Shown here piece after piece: positions 32,201 through 41,475 of a stretch of 64,000 bases of DNA. The notes under the pieces were generated by a model. The model saw only the letters and a list, made by a program, of their open reading frames with translations. It was not told the origin of the DNA and did not search any database. Origin of the DNA: Candidatus Leptofilum gracile (GTDB lineage Bacteria; Chloroflexota; Anaerolineae; Promineifilales; Promineifilaceae); the NCBI GenBank assembly GCA_016713825.1, contig JADJOJ010000008.1, positions 186,001-250,000 of the forward strand. Reading direction: 5' to 3'. Every line of letters begins with the position of its first letter. Position 1 is the first letter of the stretch. A program made the translations under genes and the position numbers.

Positions 32201-32434
32201 AGGGGTATATTCTCCTTTCCTGTTTTATCGCAGACTGTTCATAGATTTCAACCTGCGCGTCCACACCGTTCATCCAGGCCAAGACTTGCATGGCCAACAA
32301 ATGCCCAAGCAGCCAGAAGAATTCGCAGCTGCCCTGGCACATGAATACAAGCACACTTAACCTGTCCCGATGTGTGTTTAATTGGTAATGATTCTTTGGG
32401 AATCGAATTGACGCCAGCAGCGGTCTGCTAGCAA
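32201..32434 (-). promoter_or_regulatory. rpsB 5' leader (about 235 nt)
   Basis: Between the predicted start point near 32434 and the rpsB ATG there is no credible gene. The leader contains short hairpins such as GCCAGGGCAGCTGC and AGCAGACCGCTGCT. S2 leaders that bind S2 are known in several phyla, but I cannot match a specific fold by eye. Confidence 0.4.
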
Positions 32435-32440
32435 CGAGGA

Positions 32441-32468
32441 ATTATAACGAAAGCCCATTTTTGCGCAA
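32441..32468 (-). promoter_or_regulatory. Promoter of rpsB-tsf
   Basis: TTGCGC (32463-32468) and TATAAT (32441-32446) on the minus strand are 16 bases apart. The -35 box touches the target duplication of the adjacent MITE. Confidence 0.72.
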
Positions 32469-32476
32469 ACTTACAA

Positions 32477-32617
32477 CAGGAGAATCGCATACGCGGTTTG
32501 TCGGCCAAGTACGCAGAGGCGTAAACGCCCCGCTACCGATGAAAGGGCCGAAGCGCCTGTTTTTTCAAGCCTGGTTGGCTTCAGCCCCCGGCAATGAGGG
32601 CGTATGCGATTCCCCTA
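32477..32617. mobile_element. 141-bp MITE with 18-bp terminal inverted repeats and 10-bp target duplication
   Basis: The left end CAGGAGAATCGCATACGC and the right end (reverse complement TAGGGGAATCGCATACGC) match at 16 of 18 positions. Both sides are flanked by the direct repeat AAACTTACAA (32467-32476 and 32618-32627). The interior has GC-rich hairpins and no open frame, so it is a non-autonomous element that needs a transposase elsewhere. A 9-10 bp duplication is typical of IS4-like elements, but the family is not established here. It lies directly upstream of the rpsB promoter. Confidence 0.85.
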
Positions 32618-32625
32618 AAACTTAC

Positions 32626-32671
32626 AAAAGAAGGCCTGACAGATCTGCTTAAACACAATCTGCCGGACCTT
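32626..32671 (-). terminator. Probable metK terminator
   Basis: AAGGCCTGACAGAT (32631-32644) pairs with ATCTGCCGGACCTT (32658-32671), 11 of 14 standard pairs plus wobble. On the minus strand TTCTTTTG follows. It lies about 95 bases past the metK stop. Confidence 0.6.
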
Positions 32672-32764
32672 CCTGGATGGTAATGAAATTACCTATCTGC
32701 CTGCGAGTGCATCCCATTGGGCAGAGAGGCGACCGGGACACCTGTTTAGGTCCCCAGGATTTTA

Positions 32765-33991
32765 CTACGCGGCAACGGCCGTAAATTTCTTCGCAGCCTC
32801 ACGCAAAGCGTCTGCCCGCTCGGTGTTTTCCCACGGGGCATCAATATCATTGCGACCAAAATGGCCGTAAGCGGCCGTATTGCGGTAAATTGGCCGACGC
32901 AGGTTCAAATCCCGAATAATTGCACCCGGACGCAGGTCGAAATAGGTTTCTACCAGTTCCACCAGCTGCTCAGAACTGTATTCAGAGGTATCAAATGTTT
33001 CGACGTTGATGCTTACCGGTTCAGCCACGCCAATGGCGTAAGCCACCTGCACTTCACACCGCTCCGCCAGGCCAGCGGCCACCAAATTCTTGGCCACCCA
33101 CCGTGCGGCATAAGCCGCGCTGCGGTCTACTTTGGTGCAATCCTTGCCGCTAAATGCGCCACCACCATGCCGCCCCATGCCGCCATAGGTGTCTACAATA
33201 ATTTTGCGTCCGGTCAAACCAGCATCCCCCATCGGCCCACCCACCACAAAGCGGCCGGTCGGGTTCACAAAAATGCGCAGTTCATCATCCACCAGATCCG
33301 CTGGCAAAATGGGGTTAATAACGTGCTCAATGATGCCAGCACGAATGGTGTCGTTGTCTACATTTGGGGCATGTTGGGTGCTGATGAGCACGGTGTCTAC
33401 CCGCTTGGGTTTGCCGTAGCTGTACTCGATGGTAACCTGCGCCTTGCCGTCGGGGCGCACCCAGGGCAGCGTACCGTTGCGACGCACTTCGCTTAAGCGA
33501 CGGGTGAGCAGATGAGCCAGGTGGATGGGCAGGGGCATCAGGGCTTCGGTTTCGTTGCAGGCAAAACCAAACATCATCCCCTGGTCGCCAGCGCCCAGCC
33601 CTTCAACCTCAGCTTCTGAAGCGCCGTTGTCGCGATATTCCAGAGCGCGGTCAACACCTTGGGCAATGTCTGGGCTTTGGCTGGCAATGGCGGACTGTAC
33701 GCCGCAGGTATTCCCGTCGAACCCTTTATCGCTGCTGTCAAAGCCAATATCAATGACAACCTGGCGCACAAGTTTGTCAAAGTCTACAAAGGCGGTGGTG
33801 CTAATTTCGCCGAGCAGCAAGACAAAGCCGGTTTTTACGGCCGTTTCGCAAGCCACCCGAGCGGTGGGGTCTTGAGCCAGCAGCGCGTCCAGCACCGCGT
33901 CGCTGATCTGGTCGCACATTTTGTCTGGGTGTCCTTCGGTAACAGACTCCGAAGTAAACAAGAGACTGGGGGATTTCATAAAAGACGTCAT
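32765..33991 (-). CDS. metK: S-adenosylmethionine synthetase
   Basis: The 408-residue product carries [81 protein letters not shown] and [19 protein letters not shown], the ATP- and methionine-binding blocks of MetK. It makes SAM from methionine and ATP. The usual ACETLVKTG is here ACETAVKTG, the difference being a copy of the palindrome. A SAM-I riboswitch with terminator precedes it. The ATG at 33989-33991 follows GAGGTAAT. Confidence 0.98.
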   Translation of the reverse strand: MTSFMKSPSLLFTSESVTEGHPDKMCDQISDAVLDALLAQDPTARVACETAVKTGFVLLLGEISTTAFVDFDKLVRQVVIDIGFDSSDKGFDGNTCGVQSAIASQSPDIAQGVDRALEYRDNGASEAEVEGLGAGDQGMMFGFACNETEALMPLPIHLAHLLTRRLSEVRRNGTLPWVRPDGKAQVTIEYSYGKPKRVDTVLISTQHAPNVDNDTIRAGIIEHVINPILPADLVDDELRIFVNPTGRFVVGGPMGDAGLTGRKIIVDTYGGMGRHGGGAFSGKDCTKVDRSAAYAARWVAKNLVAAGLAERCEVQVAYAIGVAEPVSINVETFDTSEYSSEQLVELVETYFDLRPGAIIRDLNLRRPIYRNTAAYGHFGRNDIDAPWENTERADALREAAKKFTAVAA

Positions 33992-34063
33992 CTACATTAC
34001 CTCCGATGGTAAATTGCGAGCCGCCGCAATTTTGGCGGGCAGCCCACCTAAACTATTTCTGGC

Positions 34064-34210
34064 AAAAAAAAAGCCTCTTGGCAGGCAAGAGGCTGGCAAA
34101 ACGTTGCTTTTACCTCTTATCTCTCAGCGATTGCTGACGGATTTAGCACCTTCCCAATGTGGGGGTTGCTGCAGCTTCACCGGGCCGATCCCTCCGCTGC
34201 TCCTGATAAG
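34064..34210 (-). promoter_or_regulatory. SAM-I (S-box) riboswitch with intrinsic terminator, controls metK
   Basis: On the minus strand P1 is formed by CTTATC (34205-34210) and GATAAG (34116-34121). Between them are the S-box core segments GGAGGGATCGGCCCGGTGAA, GCAGCAACC and AAGGTGCTAAATCC. The expression platform is a terminator: AGCCTCTTG/CAAGAGGCT stem (34072-34094) followed by eight or nine T. SAM binding stabilises the aptamer and favours termination, shutting off the SAM-making enzyme when product is plentiful. The match to the known S-box consensus is strong. Confidence 0.95.
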
Positions 34211-34254
34211 ATTGTGAATGATTTTGGTTTGTTACATTTATAACAAACGATAAC

Positions 34255-34282
34255 AGTATAGCGATTTGAATGAATGTGTCAA
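34255..34282 (-). promoter_or_regulatory. Promoter of the metK riboswitch transcript
   Basis: TTGACA (34277-34282) and TATACT (34255-34260) on the minus strand are 16 bases apart. The start near 34248 lies about 40 bases before the aptamer. Confidence 0.88.
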
Positions 34283-34299
34283 GCGGGAAACGGCCGTTT

Positions 34300-35091
34300 T
34301 TACACCCAGGTTTCCGGCGGCTCAGGCATTCCTAAGATATTGTAACCAGCGTCTACATAAACCACTTCCCCAGTGACGCCGCTGCTCAGGTCGCTGCACA
34401 ACCAGACGGCTGTTTTGCCCACTTCTTCCTGGGTTACGTTGCGCCGCAAGGGGGCACGTTCTTCTGTATATTTGAGCATTTTGCGGAACCCAGCAATGCC
34501 TGCGGCCGAAAGGGTCTTAATCGGCCCGGCAGAAATGGCGTTGACGCGAATATTTTGGGGGCCAAGATCGGCGGCCAGGTAGCGGGTGCTGGCTTCCAGG
34601 GCGGCTTTGGCCACACCCATCACGTTGTAATGAGGCACCGCTTTTTCTGCACCATAGTAGGTAAGCGAAATAATGCTGCCGCCATCACTCATCAACGGAA
34701 CGGCCGCACGGGTTAAAGCTACCAGGCTGTAGACGCTGACATCCATTGCCAGCTGAAAGCCGTCGCGGCTGGTGTCTACAAAGGTGCCGGTTAAATCTTC
34801 TCGTTTGGCGTGGGCAATGGCGTGAACCAAAATGTCGATTTTGCCAAAATGGTCGCCTGCTTTTTGGAAAGTAGCCTCAATTTGGGCATCGTCTTCAATA
34901 TTGCACACTTCTACAAACTGCACGCCCAGCTCTTCAGCCAACGGCCGTACCCGCCGCTCTAGCTGCTCAAAGCCGTAGCTAAAGCCGAGCTCGCAGCCGT
35001 GTGCATGCAAAGCCTGGGCAATACCCCAGGCAATTGAATTTTTGTTGGCAAGGCCAAAAATGAGTGCTTTTTTTCCTTCTAGTAGGTTCAT
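34300..35091 (-). CDS. fabI: Enoyl-[acyl-carrier-protein] reductase (NADH), FabI type
   Basis: From the ATG at 35089-35091 (GGAGAAAGT upstream) the product is 263 residues. The frame runs on to 35319 but without homologous content. FabI landmarks: [19 protein letters not shown] (dinucleotide site), [36 protein letters not shown] with the Y-x6-K catalytic pair, and [18 protein letters not shown]. It reduces enoyl-ACP in the last step of fatty-acid elongation and is the target class of triclosan. It stands alone. Confidence 0.96.
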   Translation of the reverse strand: MNLLEGKKALIFGLANKNSIAWGIAQALHAHGCELGFSYGFEQLERRVRPLAEELGVQFVEVCNIEDDAQIEATFQKAGDHFGKIDILVHAIAHAKREDLTGTFVDTSRDGFQLAMDVSVYSLVALTRAAVPLMSDGGSIISLTYYGAEKAVPHYNVMGVAKAALEASTRYLAADLGPQNIRVNAISAGPIKTLSAAGIAGFRKMLKYTEERAPLRRNVTQEEVGKTAVWLCSDLSSGVTGEVVYVDAGYNILGMPEPPETWV

Positions 35092-35116
35092 ACTTTCTCC
35101 TGTGCAAGTAGTGATT

Positions 35117-35151
35117 GGTTGTTGGTGGCCAGTTAAGCGCCACCAACAACC
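35117..35151. repeat. GGTTGTTGGTGGC hairpin repeat
   Basis: Thirteen-base arms (35117-35129 and 35139-35151) form a perfect hairpin in the 68-base gap between the fabI start and the glycosylase stop. There is no T-run, so a terminator role is doubtful. Confidence 0.6.
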
Positions 35152-35159
35152 AGCCCCTT

Positions 35160-35783
35160 TTATTTTGAGACGAATGGATTGCCTGCCAGCCAATAACGCC
35201 AGGGGATAGAAAACCACGGTTCTGGCGTTTTGCCCAACCCAATGCGTGGGCCGGTGGCGATTTGGCTTTGGGGCAGTGCGGGTGCCTCTTCGATCCATAT
35301 AACCCCATCCGGCTGGCAAAGATTTGCCCCATTGTGAGATTTGTCTATGGCCAGCGCCTGGGTGAGCTTGGCGGGGCCGTTGGTGAGCTGGGGCAACGGC
35401 CGTTCTCCCCGCAGCCGCAGCATCTCAGCCACCCCATCTACCGGCTGCAAAGCGCGAATGAGCACCGCGTTGGGCTGCCCCACCTGGCCAGTGACCACGT
35501 TGAACAGCCAGTGCATGCCGTAGGTGAAGTAAACGTAGGCCACACCGGCCGGGCCAAACATAACGGCCGTTCGCGGTGTTGGCTGGGCATTGTTGGCCCG
35601 TTCTCCGTGGCAGGCCAGGTCCCGCTCTGCGCCGTCGCAGTACGCTTCTGTCTCTACGATGAGGCCGCTGAGCAGACGGCCGTTTCGCTGCCGCACCAAC
35701 TTTTTGCCCAGCAGTTCCTGGGCCACCACCCTGGCGGGCCGGGCATAGAATGAGGCTGGCAATTGGTGTGCTCTAAGCGGCAT
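35160..35783 (-). CDS. 3-methyladenine DNA glycosylase (MPG/AAG family)
   Basis: The 207-residue product has the AAG fold signature: [34 protein letters not shown] (catalytic Glu), [26 protein letters not shown] and [15 protein letters not shown]. It excises alkylated purines from DNA. Length is standard. Its first eleven bases overlap the end of the upstream histidine kinase gene, so it is probably co-transcribed with it. That is an unusual partner for a repair enzyme. Confidence 0.95.
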   Translation of the reverse strand: MPLRAHQLPASFYARPARVVAQELLGKKLVRQRNGRLLSGLIVETEAYCDGAERDLACHGERANNAQPTPRTAVMFGPAGVAYVYFTYGMHWLFNVVTGQVGQPNAVLIRALQPVDGVAEMLRLRGERPLPQLTNGPAKLTQALAIDKSHNGANLCQPDGVIWIEEAPALPQSQIATGPRIGLGKTPEPWFSIPWRYWLAGNPFVSK

Positions 35784-38700
35784 GGCTGCCCTCTACAACT
35801 GATTTTGGCCGCAACAATGGCAGCTGTACGGTAAAGCAACTGCCTGCGCCTACTTCGCTTTTGAGGCTAATTTGCCCGCCGTGCTGCCCCAACAGCTCGC
35901 GCACAATGGCCAAACCCAGCCCGTTGCCCGGCAAGCCGGTTTCCACCGCCAGGGCCCCGCGAAAGAAGCGATCGAAGATGTACGGCCGTTCCGCTTCTGG
36001 AATGCCCGGCCCATCATCACAAATTTGTACCTGCAAAAAGTCTGGCATACTTTCCTGCCAGGCAACCTGCACCTGAATGACGCTCTCTTCCAACGTGTAC
36101 AAAAAGCTATTTTCAATTAGCCGAGAAAGCAGCTTTTCTAGCTGATACCCTTCCATATAAATCTTCGGGGACATGGTTCGTACCGCCTGGGGTAAATTAA
36201 AAGCCAGGGTTTTGTTCTCCCGTTCCGCTCGCTCCACAAACGGCGACCAAAACAGGTCCCAAACCCCGCAAAAGTCGGCCGCCGCATCTGGATGAGGCGC
36301 CGCCTCTGCATCCAGGCGCGAAATATCGAGCAGATCCTGAATCAGCCGCGCCAGGCGATCAATTTCATAATGAAGCACCGAAAAGTAGCGGGGGTAATTT
36401 TCTGCCTTCCCTTTTTCTAACAGGGAGACGTATGTCTTGATGTTTGTCAGCGGCGTGCGCAGCTGATGGGAAACATTGGCAATGAACTCCGTTTTCAGGC
36501 GCTCCAGCTCTTTCAGGCGCGTGATGTCTGACTGAACACTAACGTACCCAGTCACAATCCCTTTGGCATCGGAAATTGGCGTTATTTTGACAGCCACATC
36601 ATAGACGTGGCCATCTTTGTGGCGATTGACCAGTTCGCCAGACCAGCTGTGCTGGTTGCCTAAATTGCGCCACATATCGGCAAATACACCGCGTGCCACC
36701 TGTCGGCTGCCCAAAATGCGCGGGTTTTGATTCAACAGCTCTTTGCGGCTGTAGCCGCTTTGGCGCTCCATGGCTGGGTTGGCGTACATAATGTGTGCGT
36801 TGATATCTGTGAGAATAATGCCTTCCCCGGCGCTTTCTAGAATGGCAAACAGCCGGTCTCGCTCTACCTTCAGCTCGGCTGTTCGTTGGGTTACCTGCTG
36901 GGCCAGGTTTTCTGCCTGCACGCGCAAGGTTTCATACAGTTTGGCCCGTTCCAAAACGGCCGAAATATTCCCCGCCAGCGTTGAAAGAAAATTCAAATCT
37001 TGTTCAGAAAAATGATCTTTTTCCGGGCTGGCTGCATCAATAATGCCGACCACTTCGTTTTCTACGCGCAAGGGGATGGCGAGTTCTGAGCGCACCACTT
37101 CTTCAATCAGAAAGTAGTGTGGGTCTTCCAGAACGTCGGGCGCGTAGTAAGGCTCGCCAGTGCTAAAAACATGGCCCGTGATGCTGTTTTGCGCGGGGAT
37201 TTTTATCAACTCGGCACGAAGGGAAAGGCCGCGGTAGGCAGCATGCGGCTGTAAATCGCCGGTTTCCCTATCTTGCAAAATGAAGCCAAACATATCTGGG
37301 AACAGTTGGTGCCCCACCAGGTTGGTTACGTTTTCCAGGAATTGATCAATGTTGAGGGAAACGGCCGTTTCCTGCGATACCTGGTTCAAAATGGCCAACT
37401 CTCGGGCTTGCCGCAGTGTTTCCATGGCCAGATGCGCATTTTCAATTGCTACCGCGGCCTGATTGGCAAACGCTGCCACGGTACGGCCGTCTTCCAACGA
37501 ATATTGGTTCACCCTGTAGCCATCCACGCAAAGCAGCCCAATCGTCTCCCCCTTCACCCGCAGCAGCGCCCCAACCCAAGAGCGAATGGCGTCTAAAGGC
37601 TCCCGCCGGGTCCAGTTCTGATCTTCCCAAACATTATCGATCACCGCCCATCCAGGCGAATGACCCAGCTTGTTATGCACACTCTCCGCCGAAAGCGTGC
37701 GTGGTATTTGCTCAAACAACGATTTCTTAAAACCACGAGAAGCGGCCATCACATACTGTTGGGCACTTTTGTCGAACAAAAAAAGCGAAGCCGAATCAAA
37801 GGCAATGACCTGACTCAGCAGCTCGAAAATTTGATCATAAACAACGCTAAGCGGCAGGCTGGCCGTAAGCAACGAGCCTACCTGCTGTAGGGTGCGGCTC
37901 AGCTGCAATTGACGTCGCTCATTGGCAAACAGCCGCGCATTTTCAATGGCAATGGCCGTCTGGTTGGCCACACCTTGCAGCACGGCAATCTCCTCCGACG
38001 AAAACTGCCGCGCCTCATGCCAATGATGAATGTGCAGCGTGCCCAACGGCCGATTTTGTATTTTCAGCGGCACACAGACAATGGCACAAAGCCCCTGCTT
38101 TACCTGGCTGGTGGTAAATTCGTTCACAAAGGGGATCGATTTGAGGTTAGAAATAACCACCGGATCGCCCCCTTCTAGAGCCAAATTGGCGGTAAAGGTC
38201 TCATCAATTTTGAGTCTAATCCCGGTGGGCATCAACGCATACGCCTCTTCTGCCCACCAAGACAAAATTGGCTCTAGCCAAATGCCATCTTCATCAATCA
38301 GCGAAATGACGCAGTTATGAACATCCCCCAAATAAACCCGCAAAATCTCCATGACTCGGGCCAAAATCTCGTTCCGATCCAGGCTGCTGGAGACAAACTC
38401 AGCCACGTCTAGCAAAATTTCAGCTTCTCGCCGCCGCCGCGCCTCAGCCTGAAAAAGCTGGGCCCGGGCGAGGGCAATGCCCGTTTGCTGGGCAATAATC
38501 TGGCCAAGCTCCATATCGCTTGGCGAAAAAAACTGGGCCTGCCTTCTTTGGATCAGCTCTATGCACCCTGCAACTTCATTGGCTACCAGAATAGGAATAT
38601 GCAATATGGTTTCGGCATCGTGGGCGGCGAGATGGTTTTGCTGCCAGTCAGGGAGGTTGGGGGTTTGGCGATGCAGCACCACGGGCCGGGGCTGCTGCTG

Positions 38701-39378
38701 CCAGCTCAACCCATCGATCAGATTCGACATCTGGTGCACCGACTGGTCGGCCAGGAACATGTCTGGGTCTGGCTCCAGGGAGTAGGTTGCCAGTTGGGTA
38801 GCAATGCCCCAGGTGGCGTTCCAATCTAAAATGTAAGCGGCCGTTACATCAAACAGCGCCGTTAAGCGTTTGGCCAGGGCAGCCAGGCGCTCATGAATAT
38901 CAATGTTATGCGAAAGCAGCTGAACAATTTCTAAAAAGGCGCTGGTGTAACCGGGTAAGCCCACATGGCGGGCTACGGCCGTTTTAAAGCTTGTTACGTC
39001 GGTCATCATGCCACACAGCAGCGGCTGCCCTTCTACCGAAAGCAAACAAACCTTGTCACGGAACCAGCGCAGCGAGCCATCGGCGGCCCGCAGGCGATAC
39101 TCCAGTTCGGTTGGTTTTTGGGTGGAAACGGCCGTTGCAAAAAGCGCCAGCACCCCCTCTCGATCCTCGCTATAAAGGTGATCTTGCCAAAAAGACGGCC
39201 GTTGCCACGCCAGCAGCGGCAGCCCCAACGCCGCAACCGCAAACTGGTTTACATACACAATTTCAAATGAATCCGGCCTGGCCGCCCAAAAAATGAATCC
39301 CGCCCGGTCCGCAAAATCCTCAAAAAAACGCGCCCCCGGCTGAACCGGTGTTAAACGATTTGAATGATCACTATGCAT
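35773..39378 (-). CDS. Soluble multi-GAF/PAS sensor histidine kinase
   Basis: From the ATG at 39376-39378 (GGAAG upstream) the protein has 1201 residues. Rough order: PAS (20-130), GAF (160-320), GAF (335-500), GAF (520-680), GAF (690-850), short coiled coil, PAS (870-985) with MYANPAMERQSGYSRKELL, HisKA (990-1050) with the phospho-His in FIANVSHQLRTPLTNIK, and HATPase (1090-1190) with the N-box LIENSF, G1 ICDDGPGIP and G2 GNGLGLAIV. No membrane helix or receiver is present, so it senses a cytosolic ligand. No response regulator is adjacent. Confidence 0.93.
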   Translation of the reverse strand: MHSDHSNRLTPVQPGARFFEDFADRAGFIFWAARPDSFEIVYVNQFAVAALGLPLLAWQRPSFWQDHLYSEDREGVLALFATAVSTQKPTELEYRLRAADGSLRWFRDKVCLLSVEGQPLLCGMMTDVTSFKTAVARHVGLPGYTSAFLEIVQLLSHNIDIHERLAALAKRLTALFDVTAAYILDWNATWGIATQLATYSLEPDPDMFLADQSVHQMSNLIDGLSWQQQPRPVVLHRQTPNLPDWQQNHLAAHDAETILHIPILVANEVAGCIELIQRRQAQFFSPSDMELGQIIAQQTGIALARAQLFQAEARRRREAEILLDVAEFVSSSLDRNEILARVMEILRVYLGDVHNCVISLIDEDGIWLEPILSWWAEEAYALMPTGIRLKIDETFTANLALEGGDPVVISNLKSIPFVNEFTTSQVKQGLCAIVCVPLKIQNRPLGTLHIHHWHEARQFSSEEIAVLQGVANQTAIAIENARLFANERRQLQLSRTLQQVGSLLTASLPLSVVYDQIFELLSQVIAFDSASLFLFDKSAQQYVMAASRGFKKSLFEQIPRTLSAESVHNKLGHSPGWAVIDNVWEDQNWTRREPLDAIRSWVGALLRVKGETIGLLCVDGYRVNQYSLEDGRTVAAFANQAAVAIENAHLAMETLRQARELAILNQVSQETAVSLNIDQFLENVTNLVGHQLFPDMFGFILQDRETGDLQPHAAYRGLSLRAELIKIPAQNSITGHVFSTGEPYYAPDVLEDPHYFLIEEVVRSELAIPLRVENEVVGIIDAASPEKDHFSEQDLNFLSTLAGNISAVLERAKLYETLRVQAENLAQQVTQRTAELKVERDRLFAILESAGEGIILTDINAHIMYANPAMERQSGYSRKELLNQNPRILGSRQVARGVFADMWRNLGNQHSWSGELVNRHKDGHVYDVAVKITPISDAKGIVTGYVSVQSDITRLKELERLKTEFIANVSHQLRTPLTNIKTYVSLLEKGKAENYPRYFSVLHYEIDRLARLIQDLLDISRLDAEAAPHPDAAADFCGVWDLFWSPFVERAERENKTLAFNLPQAVRTMSPKIYMEGYQLEKLLSRLIENSFLYTLEESVIQVQVAWQESMPDFLQVQICDDGPGIPEAERPYIFDRFFRGALAVETGLPGNGLGLAIVRELLGQHGGQISLKSEVGAGSCFTVQLPLLRPKSVVEGSHAA

Positions 39379-39562
39379 GCCAATCTTCCGTTCGTGCAAA
39401 AAACACGCTCAGACAAACAGAACCTCTCATATCTATATTTCTGTTTGATAAGTGCAATTGATGTGAAGTATCATAAGTAAAGTTAAAGGCGCTCACCGCC
39501 AAACCGACCACCCGGCCTAGTGCCAGGAGCTTGCCCAAATTCTCACAAGAAGGAATGAGAAC

Positions 39563-40588
39563 ATGCACCCAAAAAGATCCCCATTCGCTCGTTTTCTAAT
39601 CTTTATGACCACGCTCGCCGTTGCCACCGTTGTTGTTTATCGCAACGGGGAACGCTGGTTGCGCTCCATCCTGCTCTACCTGTCCACAGCCGCTTGGGCC
39701 CGCCAAACAGCCACCCAATTCCCGCCAGCCTGGCAAGTTGCTAGCCGCTTTATTGCCGGAGAAACCAGCCAAGACGCCATTCGCGTCACCCAAGAAGTGA
39801 ACCAGATCGGCCTCTCGGCCACCCTCAACTACCTGGGCGAAAGCGTTAGCACCGCAGAAGACGCCGCCACCGCCCGTGAAGCCATCATCCAGCTGGTGCA
39901 GCAAATTCACCAACATGGTGTCAATGCCAATGTATCTGTCAAACCCACTCAGCTGGGTCTGCACATCAGTCCAGATGTGGTTCATGAGAACCTTCAGATA
40001 CTCCTCACCGCAGCCGAAAAATATGATACACGCATCCGCATTGATATGGAAGATAGCCATACCACAGACACCACCCTCAATTTGTACCGTCGGCTGCGTG
40101 ACGAGGACCAATTTGGCCACCGGATTGGCATTGTGCTGCAAGCTTACCTCTACCGCACCGAGGCCGACGTGGCCGCGCTGATTCAAGAAGGTGCCTGGGT
40201 CCGGCTGTGCAAAGGTGCATACAAAGAGCCGCACGACCTGGCCTTCCCGGAAAAAGCAGATACCGACGCCAACTTCTTGAAGCTCTCCAAGCAAATGCTG
40301 AGTGATGAGGCGCGGGCGCACGGCATGTACCCCTGTTTTGCCACCCACGATGAGGCGCTCATTCGCGCGCTCATTCAGCATGTGCGCCAGCACCAAATTG
40401 ATAAGGATACGTTTGAATTCCAGATGCTGTATGGCGTTCGTCGTGATTTACAGGAAGAGATCAGCGCTGAAGGCTACCGGGTGCGGGTTTACGTTCCGTT
40501 TGGCATGGCCTGGTACCCCTACTTCATGCGACGCTTGGCTGAACGTCCGGCCAACTTATGGTTCTTCCTGAGCAATTTGTTGCGGTAA
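39563..40588 (+). CDS. Monofunctional proline dehydrogenase
   Basis: The 341-residue product has the FAD barrel motifs of PRODH: GLSATLNYLGESVS, VSVKPTQLGLHIS, IRIDMEDSHTTDTTLNLYR, GIVLQAYLYRTEADV, VRLCKGAYKEP and YVPFGMAWYPYFMRRLAERPAN, the last including the paired arginines that bind proline carboxylate. It oxidises proline to pyrroline-5-carboxylate and feeds electrons to quinone. An N-terminal hydrophobic helix (about 10-25) could attach it to the membrane. GAAGGAATGAG precedes the ATG. No pyrroline-carboxylate dehydrogenase is in the window. Confidence 0.93.
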   Translation: MHPKRSPFARFLIFMTTLAVATVVVYRNGERWLRSILLYLSTAAWARQTATQFPPAWQVASRFIAGETSQDAIRVTQEVNQIGLSATLNYLGESVSTAEDAATAREAIIQLVQQIHQHGVNANVSVKPTQLGLHISPDVVHENLQILLTAAEKYDTRIRIDMEDSHTTDTTLNLYRRLRDEDQFGHRIGIVLQAYLYRTEADVAALIQEGAWVRLCKGAYKEPHDLAFPEKADTDANFLKLSKQMLSDEARAHGMYPCFATHDEALIRALIQHVRQHQIDKDTFEFQMLYGVRRDLQEEISAEGYRVRVYVPFGMAWYPYFMRRLAERPANLWFFLSNLLR

Positions 40589-40603
40589 ACCGGCAACTTA
40601 AAA

Positions 40604-40987
40604 TCAGCCAAACAGCCGCTGCCACAAGGGTGGCCCCAGCAGCAGCAGGCCAATGATAATTGCGCCTAAGGCCCCTACCAAAACGGCCGCTGCCGCCACA
40701 TCTTTCGCCACTTTGGCCAGGGGGTGCACATCTGGCATGGTCATGTCTACCACTGCTTCGATAGCGGTGTTCATGAATTCAGCCATCCAGACAGCCATGA
40801 AGGTAAGAATGAGCACGGCCCAATCCCGGGCGGGCAGGCGCAGCCACAGGGCCAATGCCGCCACCACCGTGGTGATGATGGCGTGAATCCAGGCGTTGTG
40901 CTGGGTGCGCAGCACAAACCACCATCCTTCAAAGGCGTATTGAAAGCTCTTGACGCGATCGGTCAGTTCATTTTTAGGCGTAGACAA
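40604..40987 (-). CDS. dgkA: Diacylglycerol/undecaprenol kinase
   Basis: Using the TTG at 40985-40987, which follows GGAGG by ten bases, the product is 127 residues. The open frame upstream only overlaps ybeY. The protein has three membrane helices. The catalytic motif EFMNTAIEAVVDM is the E-x-x-N-T-A-I-E block of the DgkA/UdpK family, and AKDVAAAAVLVGA follows. Gram-positive-type relatives phosphorylate undecaprenol. Its place after ybeY and the HD gene is a common conserved order. Confidence 0.9.
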   Translation of the reverse strand: MSTPKNELTDRVKSFQYAFEGWWFVLRTQHNAWIHAIITTVVAALALWLRLPARDWAVLILTFMAVWMAEFMNTAIEAVVDMTMPDVHPLAKVAKDVAAAAVLVGALGAIIIGLLLLGPPLWQRLFG

Positions 40988-40992
40988 GCTGG

Positions 40993-41475
40993 CTAACCCT
41001 CCACATCCTCCGGTGGCCCGGTGATTTCGGCCCCAAGCTGGGCCAGGATGGACGCCTGGGTCCACCACATGCGGTCTTTTTCGTCTGGCTCTTCGTGGTC
41101 AAACCCCAGCAGGTGCAGCGTACCGTGCACGGTAAGCAGCTGCAATTCTGCCTTGAGGCTGTGCCCCCCTTCTTTGGCCTGCCGTTCGGCTGTGGGCAGC
41201 GAAATGATGATATCGCCCAGGTAAGCTTCATCTCCTTCCATGCCGGGCATGCTGTCGCCGGATTCAAAGCTAAGCACGTCGGTGGGGGCGTCGATGCCGC
41301 GATACGTTTTGTTTAGCGATTTCAGCTGGTCGTCGTCGGTGAGCAGCAGGGTGACTTCTGCTGGGGGTTTTATTTTTTCGTGGCGCAGGGTGACGGTTAC
41401 GGCCGTTCTTAAAGCCGCGGCGACCGATTGAAGCACTTTTTCTTTTTGCTGCACGTGAATTTTATAGGATGCCAC
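40993..41475 (-). CDS. ybeY: Endoribonuclease YbeY (rRNA maturation)
   Basis: The 160-residue product carries the metal site HGTLHLLGFDHEEPDEKDRMW (H-x3-H-x5-H) and LNKTYRGIDAPTDVLSFE, both diagnostic for YbeY, a zinc-dependent RNase for 16S rRNA 3' end maturation and ribosome quality control. The start is GTG and shares its G with the TAG stop of the HD-family gene upstream. The stop is five bases before the kinase start. Confidence 0.97.
   Translation of the reverse strand: MASYKIHVQQKEKVLQSVAAALRTAVTVTLRHEKIKPPAEVTLLLTDDDQLKSLNKTYRGIDAPTDVLSFESGDSMPGMEGDEAYLGDIIISLPTAERQAKEGGHSLKAELQLLTVHGTLHLLGFDHEEPDEKDRMWWTQASILAQLGAEITGPPEDVEG

Noticed and set aside
32477..32617. Small structured RNA such as 6S RNA
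   Set aside because: The outer stem looks tempting, but direct repeats flank it and the ends have the layout of transposon termini. No RNA family motif is seen.
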